This document shows, piece after piece, positions 22,241 through 33,617 of a DNA stretch of 64,000 bases. The stretch lies in the NCBI GenBank assembly GCA_013368315.1, contig JAACJM010000070.1, forward strand, positions 248,001 to 312,000. The letters run 5' to 3'. The notes under the pieces were generated by a model that did not search any database, was not told where the DNA came from, and was given only the letters and a program-made list of their open reading frames with translations. The DNA is from Tetrapyrgos nigripes (lineage: Eukaryota; Basidiomycota; Agaricomycetes; Agaricales; Campanellaceae). A program made the translations under genes and the position numbers. Each line of letters starts with the position of its first letter. The first letter of the stretch is position 1.

Positions 22241-23437
22241 ATTTCTGCAGCCCATGTTCTCCTCTCATACCAGGGGTTTCAGAGGATTTTCTGTATCCCC
22301 AGGTCCTGATGTGTGTGAGGTCTTTCTTGTACCACAGACGTCTGTTGACTGTTTTGCAGGTTGTTTCCAGTGACTCGACTCGAGAAACCTCTCGTAATGT
22401 CAGTACCCGTTCAGCAACAGCATTTCCTCAGCTGAAAAGTTTTCAGGCAAACTCGTTGCTTCCCTCTGAACTCCTTGACGGAATGGGTTCTCTCAAGCTA
22501 CAGGAGGAGTTGTTGGTGAGTCCCAGTCACACCACAGCCTTGTCATAGACTTAACGTTGTATAGTCTCACTTGTCTCACTCGTCGCTACCAGCTGAGGGT
22601 ATGGGAACCCTCAATATGGCTATGGGAGCCCTCAACATTGAGGATGACAATGCCATGCCGGGATCTTTCTCGCCAAGGATAATGAATTCAGCTGTACGCC
22701 CAGTTCTTGTTTCATTCTCAGCGTCGGTCTAATCTATTGCGATAATGCCTCAGAATGATCAGATGTCAAGCAGTAGCCAGTTCAATGACGATTCACTTAT
22801 ATCTGCTACCTGGATACATGAATAAGGCCAAGTCCACATATTTTATGATCCATCCACAAGAACAATTCACCATAATCACATAGGGTATTCTGCTGGCAGG
22901 GCCATTCCTGAACCCTTCGAGCTCACTGCCACTGCATTCCCGCCCATCATCAACTGTTCCCGAACCCCGCCCAATGTCACCTTCATTGTCATCGCCGTCG
23001 GTACACCCAAATGGTTAGTAACATCTCGGTAGTCGGTTGCACTTCGCGCTAATATTGCGCTCGACGTGGTGCCTATCCGAACAATTGCTCCATAACATTG
23101 CGCCCGTCGTTTGGAATTTCGTTACCATCATCCTTAAAGCCGTGCTCGCTGTTGGAAACGATGAGCACGGCTTTAATCAGTAGCATCCATAAAAATAGCA
23201 AATAAAATCGTAAAATTGCAGCAAAAAATACATACATGAGGGTACAATCAGGACTGCCAGGTAGACCCTGTACAGAACCATACATTCCGCTATCGTGTCC
23301 AAAAGATACAAAATGATCCATATCACAAAAAAACCCACTCTGATCACAAACTGGCCTTGCTATCATTGTCGTCGCTGTACTGGTCATTGCTGTCTTCACT
23401 GTCATTGATGTTGCCCAGGCTGTCTTGCTCAACGTGC
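22241..23437. other. Possible exon remnants of an unrecognised gene
   Basis: Plus-strand islands look coding but cannot be joined with confidence: FQANSLLPSELLDGMGSLK (22440-22510), HSSLPAEGMGTLNMAMGA (22575-22640), and RAIPEPFELTATAFPP with PNVTFIVIAVGTPKW (22900-23015). Each is followed by plausible donor or acceptor bases. No family is recognised. Confidence 0.3.
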
Positions 23438-26400
23438 TCAGAAAGGGGGGTGGACCAAATAGACTGGAAAGGAAATTTCAATACACCAATAGAGAGTGAC
23501 CTGCTTTGCAGCATATGCAGCCAGACCGTTCCTTATCCCAGCTTCCAGACCCTCCTCGCCGTCACGTAACTCCCTTCGTTCCGACCACCAGCGTTCCTTC
23601 CAAGCGAGAAACGCTGACGTATGCCGCATTTCCTCCTTCAGGAGCATTACCTCCTCTGTTGCTCGTTGGGCTCTTGCACGGCTCCGACACCATTCTGACC
23701 GGCATACCTCGTTGCCCTCATCTGCTCCATCCTCCAAGTTGATTCCTGGCCCTGACTCCCATATCCAGGAATTGTGTTTGGTTGTTTCCCATCCCTTCCC
23801 GAGAAATATCCTCCCTTCGTGTCACTCTCTGATGTCCCGACCTCACCTCGTTCCAAAGGACAATCTCGTTGTCTCCCACTGCCGTACTCGCCTCCTCTTC
23901 TGCAGGCTCCCAGCTATCTTCGTTTGTCCCCCGCCTCCCCGCACCCTTCCTCAAATGCGCTTGATCCCGATATGAGCGAACGTCCTCATTCTTCAAGACC
24001 TGCAACTCCTTCTCCCAGACTCCAGGCCCCACCCAGCTCAGCTTCGCTGCTCTTGCCAGTTGGTATCCGTTAGCATACTTTCTGGCCCGCTGCTGGACAC
24101 GGTCTATTATTGCACGTGAACGGAGACCAGGACATTGGCCTGCAATGTTGGCATTTTTGAAGAGCACCATGCAGCTCTTGACTTGGAGAGTGTGGCAAAG
24201 ACACTCAATAGCGGTATTGCACTGGGCAGTGCGGAGACGGTCCTCAACCAAGACAAGGCCAGGCATACACACTCTTTCCTGACATTCCACGGGAATAGCT
24301 GAGGGTAACCACAACTTTATGTCCTCTGGGTTGGTCACTTCTGATCTTGACCCCTCCACCTCCTCGCCCAGATCCACCAGCATCTGCAAAAGCCCTGGTA
24401 AATATATCCCTCGCAGACGTTCATATGCCACCAGCTTCTCGTGGAGAGGAGCTCGTTGTTCAGCAATGGCTGTCTGGACTCGAACGTCACGGTTTTGATT
24501 ACAGTGTCCCTCGGTTTCGGTACCAGTGCCCTTTGATTTGATGAAGTTCTGCACGGTTAGACTCAGGTAATATCAGCAACAGAAACAGCAGCAGCATTAG
24601 TCAAGGAAAAACTCACCACATGCGCTCTAGATCTAAGCCCATGGCTATGAAGCCAGCCGCACTCACATCATTCCAACTAATACCCCCTCTTGCTTGACGG
24701 CTTGCATCTTCCACCTCCAGCTCTTCTAACGCCTCTTCCTCACCTAGAACTGCATAGCACCAACACATTAAAGTGCAGAACTTTTCATACAAAATAAAGA
24801 CACTCACATTCGCTGGTTACTTCAAACAGATTTTCTATATCCTTTGGATATGGCTCAACCTCCCAAGCGACACAGGCAGCCTCCCACTTCTTGACCAGGT
24901 CCGACGGTAATCTTGACGTCCAAGCATTGTGGGCCTCGACCTGGACGTTGTGTTCCGCAACTGCCACTTTATACCTCTGCATCAAGGTTGCACCTGATAG
25001 ATTTTGTAGGAAGTTAGCTCAAATGTTACTAATACAAATCAGAAGTACTCACCCATGCCAACGAGCTTTTGCCAGTTCCATGCAGCAAAGTGATCATCCA
25101 GGATATCTTGACGTGTGCCCAGAGCCATTGGCTTAGTCGAGTAAGAAACACCATTGTGAGTGGCCCAAATCCTCTCTGGCCCCTCTCCGTTACAATGACC
25201 AACTCCGGATATCAAATTAAAGGAGAACTGCTCATGTCCTTTTTGAATATGAGCAGGCTCATGAAATTTTCCGACAGCAGGAGAAACGTTGCCAGCGTTG
25301 AGATCATGGGCAGGTCTCATGTCATCGGTCCATATGTTCAATATGCGGTCAAAGAGATGAATAAACCATTGACAAGCTATATCATAGCTTATCAACAGAC
25401 TGGTTATCTCCAGGAAGGTCTTGAGCGTGTAAGCAAAAATGAAATCCATGCAGGCATATCTGGACGTAACGGTAACAGTCAATGAGTGAAACTAAACATA
25501 GAGCGTCCATGACTTACTGCTCTCCATTGGGTATATTCCCTACCCTGTTTGGCATCAGCATGTCAGTCCTCTCGCAGGAAACAGCCCCAACGCCAGTATA
25601 CCATAAACCCCTTGAGAACTTAGTCAAAGCTTGGGCCAACGCAGTGAAACCCATGCAAGTGCTAATCTACATTTCGATTAACGACTTCCTCAGAAAGACA
25701 GTCCTATGATACTCACATCGTCGTTCTCTATATGGCTGAGTAAGTATTCTTTGTACTTTTTTCTGGGAACGAAATAGCTCCAGCCCACCCCAAAGCCTGG
25801 GTCTCTTGAGTAAGATGAGACGAGCTGATTCTTCAGTTTGAAGTTAGCGTCCATCACTAAGAAGACGCAGTAGAGAAATTGACGAGCAGAGGACACGGTG
25901 GAGATGTCAAGGCCAGGAGGCAAATTAATGCCTGGGTATGGGCAAGAGGGACAGACGATGGCTAACTCTCCCTCCTTAGTCATCAAAACGCGCTCAGGGT
26001 CTGGGTCCTGCCCTCTTCCGCCTCGCTTGAGAAGTTTGAGATGCCGCCATTGATGTGTCATTCTCCATAAAGGAGCAATGCGAGACTTGGGGATGTCAAG
26101 GCCGGTATTGCTGCTTAGATGTTCGATTGTACAGTAGAAATCGTGGTTGGAACCTTTCGAGGTGATGGCGAGGTGATGAAGAAGGTCCATTAATGCGAAG
26201 GAGGCTACCGTCTTTGGTATGTCATGAGTAGAAGGGTATAACCCTCGCCGTAGGAGCTGTAAAGCATGCGGGACAGAACGTTCACAGTTGCAATATGTCA
26301 GCTTTACCTCGTGCAGACCGTTGACATGGAGAACACGCAAGTTAGAATGGCAAGGTTGCGGGTTGTGGCAATACATGCTCAAGTGGTTGAGCTGGATGGT

Positions 26401-27208
26401 CAGGCCTAGCTTAGCAAGGCTGGTCCTAACGAAGTGAGTACCATCCCATCGCTAAAGAATTTTTAGTTCAAGTTGCAGCTTCAAGAATGGGTAACGCATC
26501 TCTACCCTATGGAAGGGATTTCGCGTGTGTCGTCGTGTGCAACAGGAAGCACAGGTAAGATCCGGTAAAAAACAGTCTAAGCATCTAACCTTTCCTGGAG
26601 GAGGAAGCCGCTGCCGCGCAACACAGTCCAGGCAGGTTTTCTGTGCCAGTGCATCCCCTTGTCCATCCCAACGCAACAGCTCGTCCAGGTAGCACTGCTG
26701 ATGCAACTCTGCCCAAACCAAGTCCGAGCGTCTCTGTAAATATGTTTAGTTGTTCTTCCCAAGTAACTAACGCTAACAAATGGCTTACAGAGGTTTTGCT
26801 TCTCTTTTTCATTCCAACAGTCACCTCTATAATCTCAGCCTCTGGCCCAAAAACCTCCTTATCTACTTCCTCCTCAACCCACTGGTCATCATCTTCCAGA
26901 GCAAATGTGGTGTCGTCATCAGGTCCCCATACATCTCTTCCCTCCGTCCAGGAGGTACCCTTTTGAGGAGATCTTGGTGTTTCTGTTGTTCCAATGGCAC
27001 TGCTTCGAACCGTTCTAGTACTGATAACCTCGTAGTCATCGTCATCGTGGACTCGGTCATGGAAAGAAGTGATGGAAGGACAGCCTGGACCACGGCCACA
27101 AGCACAGACTGGTCTGCGATGCATGAACTCAAGTAAGAGAATTAAGAAAAATGCGTCGGATGTCACATGAAGCTCACATGCAACCGTGATCCAAAGTTTG
27201 TTGATCAA
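23438..27208 (-). CDS. KDZ transposase with CxC2-type cysteine cluster
   Basis: This is a transposase of the Kyakuja-Dileera-Zisupton group, which moves DNA elements by an RNase H-fold DDE mechanism. The N-terminal exon (start at 27124 or 27208) is acidic (VHDDDDYEV, DDDQWVEEEVDKEVFG). A cysteine cluster follows at 26.4-26.7 kb (CLDCVARQR, CLDCFLPDLTCASC, HTRNPFHRVE). Beyond it lie the three acidic positions expected of the family: VMDANFKLKNQ (about 25850), SYDIACQWF (about 25375) and NGEGPERIWATHN (about 25180). The last is followed by STKPMALGTRQDILDDHFAAWNW. The C-terminal helical part (EEVMLLKEEMRH, ERRELRDGEEGLEAG) ends at 23438. About eight exons have short introns. A frame change is needed around 23.75-23.88 kb (before NSWIWESGPGINLEDGA), so it may be inactive. 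It is head-to-head with the TET/JBP gene. Confidence 0.85.
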
Positions 27209-27412
27209 ACCTGACTTTCCGTTATCCTGTCAAGCTGGTACTTAGGCCTTAGGACTCAAGTGCGTATTTCTTTCTTCATTCTGTTTTCTTTGCGTACTGT
27301 ACGTCTAGGTCCACCATAGACTAGGACGTCAGCATAGCTTCTTTTATGTCTTCTGAAAATTGAAGTTATTTGTAATTTAGCACGGCTGACTTTGCACGTT
27401 AACTTTGCAGAC
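27209..27412. promoter_or_regulatory. Short divergent intergenic region between KDZ and TET/JBP genes
   Basis: Only about 204 bp (288 bp if the KDZ start at 27124 is used) separate the two divergent starts, so both promoters must lie here or overlap the 5' ends. A pyrimidine-rich tract precedes CTTTGCAG at 27403-27410, immediately before ATG 27413. This could alternatively be an intron acceptor of an upstream non-coding exon. No core promoter motif was assigned. Confidence 0.4.
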
Positions 27413-28979
27413 ATGGGCAAACCAAAACTCCAGCTTCTCATAGGACAAGCTTATAGTTGCTCCTCCTTCTGCCTAGAACAGGCCCTCAAATATGTCAACG
27501 ACTGCACAAATCTCGACTCCGACGACCTGGAAGACAACCCACCCCTAGAGGAACCGACTGCACATGACAACCACGTCTCCCTAGCAACGCATCTACCTGA
27601 TCCCTCTCCACCTTCTGCCAGTCCCATACCATCATTGTCCCGCCTTCAGAAGAAGAAGAAGAAGAATCGACAGAGGAAACGCTCAAAGCGCAAAGCTGAG
27701 GCAACCGAGGCAGCGAAGCAAAACCGACTCTCCCTCAAACTTATATCTATCAGTCGCGCTCTGAAGTCGCTCCCTATCTCCGTCAGTGCGGATGCAGCTC
27801 AGTTCTCAACGACTAAACAGGGATGGTCTGGCAGTCCTAGTGCCTTTGGACACCCTCTCCTCTCCTCCTGGCAAGATCTCAGTGCTCTTAGACAGGTGTT
27901 TGACTATATTGATTGGAACGGATGGTGCGTTCCCATGTACATACCCTCCTCATTTGTTGCTCATTTCATTTTTAGGGATGCTCACCCTCTTCTTGACGTC
28001 AGCGGACATGTTGTGGGTATCCTCGGAGGAACACCAAAGGATTTTGTAGGATACGGAGAGGCTGTCAGCGGCGCTACAGCTGACATAGCAGATGCTGCCT
28101 CATTGATGAATTTTGTTAGCCAGGAGGAGGGCTCACGTCGTGGCGACTTCAAGACAAAAACATCCGGCATCTCTTTTGGCAACGGTCACCTTGCCCCTGG
28201 AAACATCAAGGTCACCGGTTCAGCTTCCAACTCTGCCCATCTGCGAAAACTACTGGCTAGCCCTAACCTCAAAAGGACAGTTGGCTTCACCAACTGTGAG
28301 TCTGATTTCGGCATTTAGTATGATGATATTAATAACGTTATTTTGTCTTTTAGCACTATTTCAGTGCTTCGCTTACAAGATTTACCGTTCCTATGCCCGC
28401 ACCCTCAGTCTCCTTGAGGCTGCCAACCCCAATCTCCAACGAAATTTCCCTCGATCACCCTTCGCTGCTTGTACCTTCAACCTAGGACCTAGGTCATTTC
28501 CCCCCCCTCACAAAGACCATGCCAACAAGGCTGATGGTTTTTGTGCCATCACTGCCTTTGGAAACTTTGATCCAGACAAAGGAGGTCATATTGTGCTCTG
28601 GGAGCTTGGCCTGATTGTGTGTTTCCCCCCCAGATCTACCATTCTTATTCCCTCTGCCGTCATTACCCACTCAAACATACCAGTTTGTGAGGGCGAAACC
28701 AGATACTCATTCATCCAGTATTCTGCAGGAGCCTTGTCTCAGTGGTTGGACAACAAGGGCATGACTGACGTCGACTGGGACAAGCAGGCTACAGAGGAGG
28801 AGAGAAGAGCAAAGGATAACGCCTCTCGCCTTCGCTGGCGTTCTGCTTTGTACAACTACACCCGGTGGAATGACATGTTGAATGGAAACTGGCAGGGAAA
28901 GCCTCGAGAGGATGGCTGGACCGGCAGTTTGAGTGATTTCAGTGACTTGAGTGATTCGGAAGATGAGGACAAGTTGTAG
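27413..28979 (+). CDS. TET/JBP-family 2-oxoglutarate/Fe(II) dioxygenase
   Basis: The enzyme family hydroxylates 5-methylcytosine or thymine in DNA in the nucleus, using Fe(II) and 2-oxoglutarate. An acidic, Pro-rich N-terminus is followed by a strong basic nuclear-localisation-like patch (QKKKKKNRQRKRSKRK). Intron 1 (27925-27975, GTGCGT...TTTTAG, 51 bp) splits NGW-DAHPLLDVSG. Intron 2 (28296-28353, GTGAGT...CTTTTAG) splits GFTN-SLFQCF. The double-stranded beta-helix core shows FNLGPRSFPPPHKDH with the metal-binding HxD (His 28509, Asp 28515), GGHIVLWELGL, LIPSAVITHSNIPV with the distal His (28668), and GETRYSF with the 2OG-binding Arg (28701). The acidic Ser-rich tail ends at TAG 28977-28979. 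All catalytic residues are present and no stop interrupts it, so it could be active. It lies beside a KDZ transposase, as known for basidiomycete TET/JBP genes. Confidence 0.9.
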
Positions 28980-29407
28980 ATTTATCTAGCTATTTTTCAT
29001 GTAGTAGTAGACTTGCAATTGAGCCCCTTCTTGGGTTTTTTACTTTACAACTGCACAATACGCAACATAGAACGCACGACTTAGCAGCTGAGGGCCTTAT
29101 GGAAACATCGGCCCAAAGAAAGGCCTAGACTCTGCGTACCCAAATATGGTAAGTGCTCCTCCTCATACCGTCAGCCACCCGAGACTTCAACACCAATTAT
29201 TACTCTCCCTTGCCTTGCACTCAGTATACAAACTCTACCTTGCAACTTTATACATATCAAGGTATTTTTGAGAATTTTCTGATCGCGCGAAAAGCTTTAC
29301 TCATTCCTCAATAGCTTAGATAGCTTGTTTTCTGACAGTAGGGTATTCGAGCACAGTGCAGCATTCTTTCTGGGTATCAATGATATAGTTGTGTTATATA
29401 CATTGTA
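28980..29407. other. 3' flank of the TET/JBP gene
   Basis: AT-rich non-coding DNA with no gene. The Tc1/mariner element begins at 29408 after a TA dinucleotide. Confidence 0.5.
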
Positions 29408-31024
29408 CAGTGGCCAAAAAAATTGTCCACATGTTTGGCACTTTTGGAAAGATTGCTGATTTAAGAGCTATTGAGTAGAAATCTCAAAACATGGCTGGTG
29501 GTAGCAAGAAAGCCTTTGATTAGAGCTACAATAATCTGTCTGTTTTGTCTTATTTGGCCACATATCTGTGGATTTATGATTGATTTAAAATTGTATGTCA
29601 TTTGGACAATTTTTTGAGTCACCACTTCAAAATCATTATTGCAATAACCTGATGTGTTATACATGATGTCATGGGTGGAGCTGTACAGTAATGTAATGTA
29701 TACACTACAATGATGTCATAGCTGCCAGCTGGAGCATACATAGCAACATACAGATGCTCTACAGCTTCTATGAAAATCATGGGGTCCCTCATATCTACTC
29801 TCTCCTCCAAACTGCCCCTCCCTCTATCAAAATTTCAGCTCAGACTGAAGTATGAAAGCAGAGTGTTGCTTTTATAGGTAGAGAGACATGTTCTGATAAA
29901 GGAAACCATTGGATATAGCACTTTAGAAAGTTAATACCCAGCTGAAAAATGGCCACCTCTGGATCAACTCCCATATTATTAATGCTTTCCAGGATTTTGT
30001 TACTTAAGATGGTCATATAGTGTTTGCAATCTATCTTCCCCTTCATCTGGACCATTTTTACTGCTTACTGTTGCCCCATACCCTACCCCATCATGTCATT
30101 TTCTCTCTCAAATGTCATCATTTCTGTCACATCTTGCTGTACCATGAATTTATCTCTCTTTTCTCACACATGCTGGAGCATATTTGCCCCAAAATAATTG
30201 GTTTTGGTCTTATCTGAGAAAATAACCCACTTCTAGCCTTCTACAGCCCGGTCTTTTTACATCTGTGCAAACTTCAAGTGAGCCTTGCTGCAAGTCACTG
30301 TAAGTTTGCACTTGTTCTGTGTTTTGGAGATCGTCACAAGACGTTTTCAGGAATGTTTTGGCTGTTATAGGTTGGGACAGGTTGTCCAAGAAGAGCCTTG
30401 ATGTTTCAGGCCACTTGTGTAGCAATCTGGCTTTACCAGAATGGATTTTTTTCCAATCTAACCTCTTCACAAGTAGTAGAGAGCCTCCTAGGAACCCTGC
30501 TGTATTGTTCTCATTGTCTGTATTTGTCTTTTAAGCCATGAAAGCAACTCTTGGCTTCCATACTCCAGTCTGAGCTGCAATTTTTGCAGATGGAGAGGCA
30601 GTTAAGAGGAGAGAGTAGAGATTGTCTTTCTGGGCTGATATGAGGGACCCCATGATTTTCATAGAGGCTGTAGAGCATCTGTATGTTGCTATGTATGCTC
30701 CAGCTGGCAGCTATGACATCATTGTAGTGTATACATTACATTACTGTACAGCTCCACCCATGACATCATGTATAACACATCAGGTTATTGCAATAATGAT
30801 TTTGAAGTGGCAACTCAAAAAATTGTCCAAATGACATACAATTTTAAATCAATCATAACTCCACAGATATTTGGCCAAATAAGACAAAACAGACAGATTA
30901 TTGTAGCTCTAATCAAAGGCTTTCTTGCTACCACCAGCCATGTTTTGAGATTTCTGCTCAATAGCTCTTAAATCAGCAATCTTTCCAAAAGTGCCAAACA
31001 TGTGGACAATTTTTTTGGCCACTG
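29408..31024 (-). mobile_element. Tc1/mariner-type DNA transposon with very long TIRs
   Basis: The element starts CAGTGGCCAAAAAAATTGTC and ends with the exact reverse complement, flanked by TA on both sides (29406-29407 and 31025-31026). The inverted repeats are about 390 bp (29408-29800 and 30635-31024) and differ at few positions. The interior holds a decayed transposase on the minus strand. By eye I count only three CpG dinucleotides in its 1,617 bp (30249, 30332, 30342, approximate). Confidence 0.88.
29880..30534 (-). pseudogene. Tc1-like DDE transposase remnant
   Basis: The minus-strand text contains DRAVEGWKWVIFSDKTKTN (matching the first catalytic Asp region, FSDETK in relatives), FGANMLQHV, WGMG-like VGWGMGQQ, and KIDCKHYMTILSNKILESI with VDPEVAIFQ near the second Asp block. 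Multiple stops and frame changes lie between these blocks. The DNA-binding N-terminus and the last catalytic residue were not found. Confidence 0.7.
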
Positions 31025-31734
31025 TATATGGTGTATAAAAAAATCACGACGGTCCAGGCTTAATGAATTCCACTTGAGTAAAGCCAACTACTTTGCCCTG
31101 TGACCACAGAAATCAGGATATAACTTTTTACCTCCGAGGCACACTTGTCTGATATTCAAGGAAGCAAAATTCCTCATTAATTTAAAGAATAATATTAAGT
31201 ATGAAGAAGAACGGACATCATATAAATTTCGAGTTTCCTGGAGTGCCCTCGATCTATACACTCTTCTATCCTAACATCACTGAGAGATGGATACTTTTGG
31301 TATGCGTGCCAAAATTTTCATGAAGCTACCTTAATATAATAAAGACCGGTTTTTGTTGTCATCTTCATGATTTTAACTCCCAAACCAGCTATACTTCGTC
31401 TACGAATCTGACATTTTGAGCTTCAAGAGCAATTTCAACTGTAATCCAACAACTGCGCAGCAAACTTGCAAAGGAGTGAGGAATAATCGGGCTTAGAAAC
31501 ATTTTCAACATGCTGGTAAGAATCTTTGAATATTACGGATGATTCCTCTTCGCCTTTGATCACTGAACGAGGAAGAAGTGAGGAACAAAGTCAAATAGGG
31601 GCTTATGACTCCAATATCCAGTACATCAACCTGTTCGCCTAACGTTAGACGTTGGGTGGCTGATAGATATCAGCTCAGGTGCTGGTCAGCCTGAGCTGAT
31701 CAGTCAGCGACTTTTGGCAACCTCAACCAGTTCT
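31025..31734. other. AT-rich intergenic region
   Basis: No gene is seen. A short inverted repeat (TCAGCTCAGGTGCTGG and CAGCCTGAGCTGA) lies at 31670-31700, just upstream of the next gene. Confidence 0.45.
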
Positions 31735-33195
31735 ATGTCGTCCACGACTCACCAAGCAGCTGCCAGTAAGTACAAGCAAAAGAATACTAATAGGAGCTGA
31801 CATCTGGAATGCTCGGCTAATGGACTTCAGCTCAGGATCATCAACTGTCACCATCCTTCGTCCTCTCACTTCCATGTTGTCCACGACTCAACAAGTAGCT
31901 GCCGGTAAGTACAACCTTCTTGTCTCTCTAGAGCTGAGGTATATTGATTATATTAATTATTGATTGATTATTGATGTTTTGGACAGTTCAAGGGATCAAT
32001 TTGCGCCCTGGAGAAGGTAGGTTTTTATTCTTGTGATAGGTTCAAGAACTTACTAGAAGTATTTTTAGTGATTTTTATAACCGGCTCTGCTGACGGTGGA
32101 CTGCTGGTGCAACAGAGCCAGGAAGGGTCAGACATTGCGCAACAGCCCACACGGCAAGGGCAAGGGCCCAGCGTTGCCCCTGTTGTTAGGCCGTCTTCGA
32201 CAGCAAATAGTGGTATTGAACGAGCAGATGAGGAGGGCGAAACGCAACAGACGCAACCAGGGTACATCTGTTTCATAATGATCACCTCAAGCTTTCTAGT
32301 TCTGATATTGCACATAGGATGGCTTTCACGGCGTATTCTGTACCTCCCACTTTGGTACAGCTGAGGTCCGATCTGGCGGGCATGGACCTAGACAGGCACG
32401 CTGAATTGCTGCCATTCATTGTGATGACATGAGGATGGAGAATAGGCATTTTTCCCTCATGGTGCGCACTTGTGTTCTTTCTAACTCTGGTAGTTTTTCT
32501 TACTTGAATTTTTGTACTACATGTTTGACTTGCCCAGGGAAGTTGCACAACATTTTGTGAGTTACGTGTTCGCACCTCAGTACACAGAGTGCTGGACACT
32601 TCATTCTGCCCTGTCCCAGTGGGAATATGTTGCGGATTCTCGACCAGGGCTGGTGGTCGTTCCTCGACCACGCAGCATTCCCCCTTGCTCTCTAACAACC
32701 CATCTCACTGAAGATCAACTCCAGGGTGATTTTCTGATCTTCCCGGAGGCCAGTGGTACTCGACGTAACACGCAGTGGCGGCACCCTTCTGTTCATGGAG
32801 CAGATTACCCTGCTGGCTACGCTAACGTGCCACCTCCTGAAGAGCCTCATGTTCATGTCACCCATGCCTCTACTCGTATTTCAATGTGTGATATGGCTAC
32901 CCCAAGGCGTAATAATACTACATCTGCACATGGACATGGCACCCAAGGACACTCGACCCCATCCTGTGCAACATCAACGCCCTCTTGTGTTATTGTCATC
33001 GACTCAGATTCGGGAGACGATGAAGATGAAAGAGATGAAGGCAAGGAGTGGCGATCTCCATGTAATACGATTACAACATCTCGGACACCAGCTGGTGTCA
33101 TTGTCATTCATTCAGATTCAGAGGATGAATACAGAACAGATGAAGAGTTGAGCAAAGAGGGATTGCAGCTCATGAGAAGAATAGGGAGAATGTAG
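31735..33195 (+). CDS. Uncharacterised protein with two SUMO-interaction-like motifs
   Basis: Short exons start at ATG 31735 (MSSTTHQAAA, donor GTAAGT). Later exons give ILRPLTSMLSTTQQVAA, VQGINLRPGE and VIFITGSADGGLLVQQSQ. The main C-terminal frame (32512-33195) includes LPREVAQHFVSYVFAPQY, LVVVPRPRSIPP and a Ser/Thr/His-rich linker. It carries two similar motifs, CVIVIDSDSGDDEDE (about 32985-33030) and GVIVIHSDSEDEY (about 33090-33135). A hydrophobic VIVI core followed by Ser and acidic residues is the classic form of a SUMO-interaction motif, here duplicated. The middle exons (32320-32520) are uncertain. Two upstream exon-like blocks (31730 and 31870) are themselves partial duplicates of each other. 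Function unknown; nuclear partner binding is inferred only from the motifs. Confidence 0.5.
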
Positions 33196-33617
33196 TACAA
33201 GGGCCGCAATCCAATATCTTTTGTACTTAGAGTACATAGTTCCGAGTGCACCCTAAAATTATAGCTAAAATACTAGTACCAAAAAATGTAGAGTGGGATT
33301 GCAATTCAGTATCTTTTGTACTTACAGAATGTAGAGCAGGGCTGCAATCCAATATCTTTTATATTTCCTTCAGTTAGAGGATAGGATAATAGGAGTTTTA
33401 GAGTATCTTCTTCAAGTTCGAAAAATGCAGCCACAACGACATATACATACAAAATTTCTTGGTCATACTTGGTGTCATTCATACATAGGGTTGGGAATCG
33501 CTTATAGACAAGATGGTCAGAATAAAAGGGTGCTAAAAATTACTTATGAGAGATTGCCCATTTGCAAACATTTGCTGTTGCCTCACTTTGAAGCTCTCTA
33601 TCTGTCTGTTTTTTACT
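33196..33617. repeat. Short interspersed repeats in a gene gap
   Basis: A motif like GCAATCCAATATCTTTTGTA recurs at about 33207, 33300 and 33344 with small changes. It alternates with GTAGAG or CTTAGAG text. I see no gene. Confidence 0.6.

Noticed and set aside
29461..30971. Small proteins coded by the TIR arms of the Tc1/mariner element
   Set aside because: The same frame appears in both arms only because they are inverted copies. The content is low in complexity and unlike known proteins.
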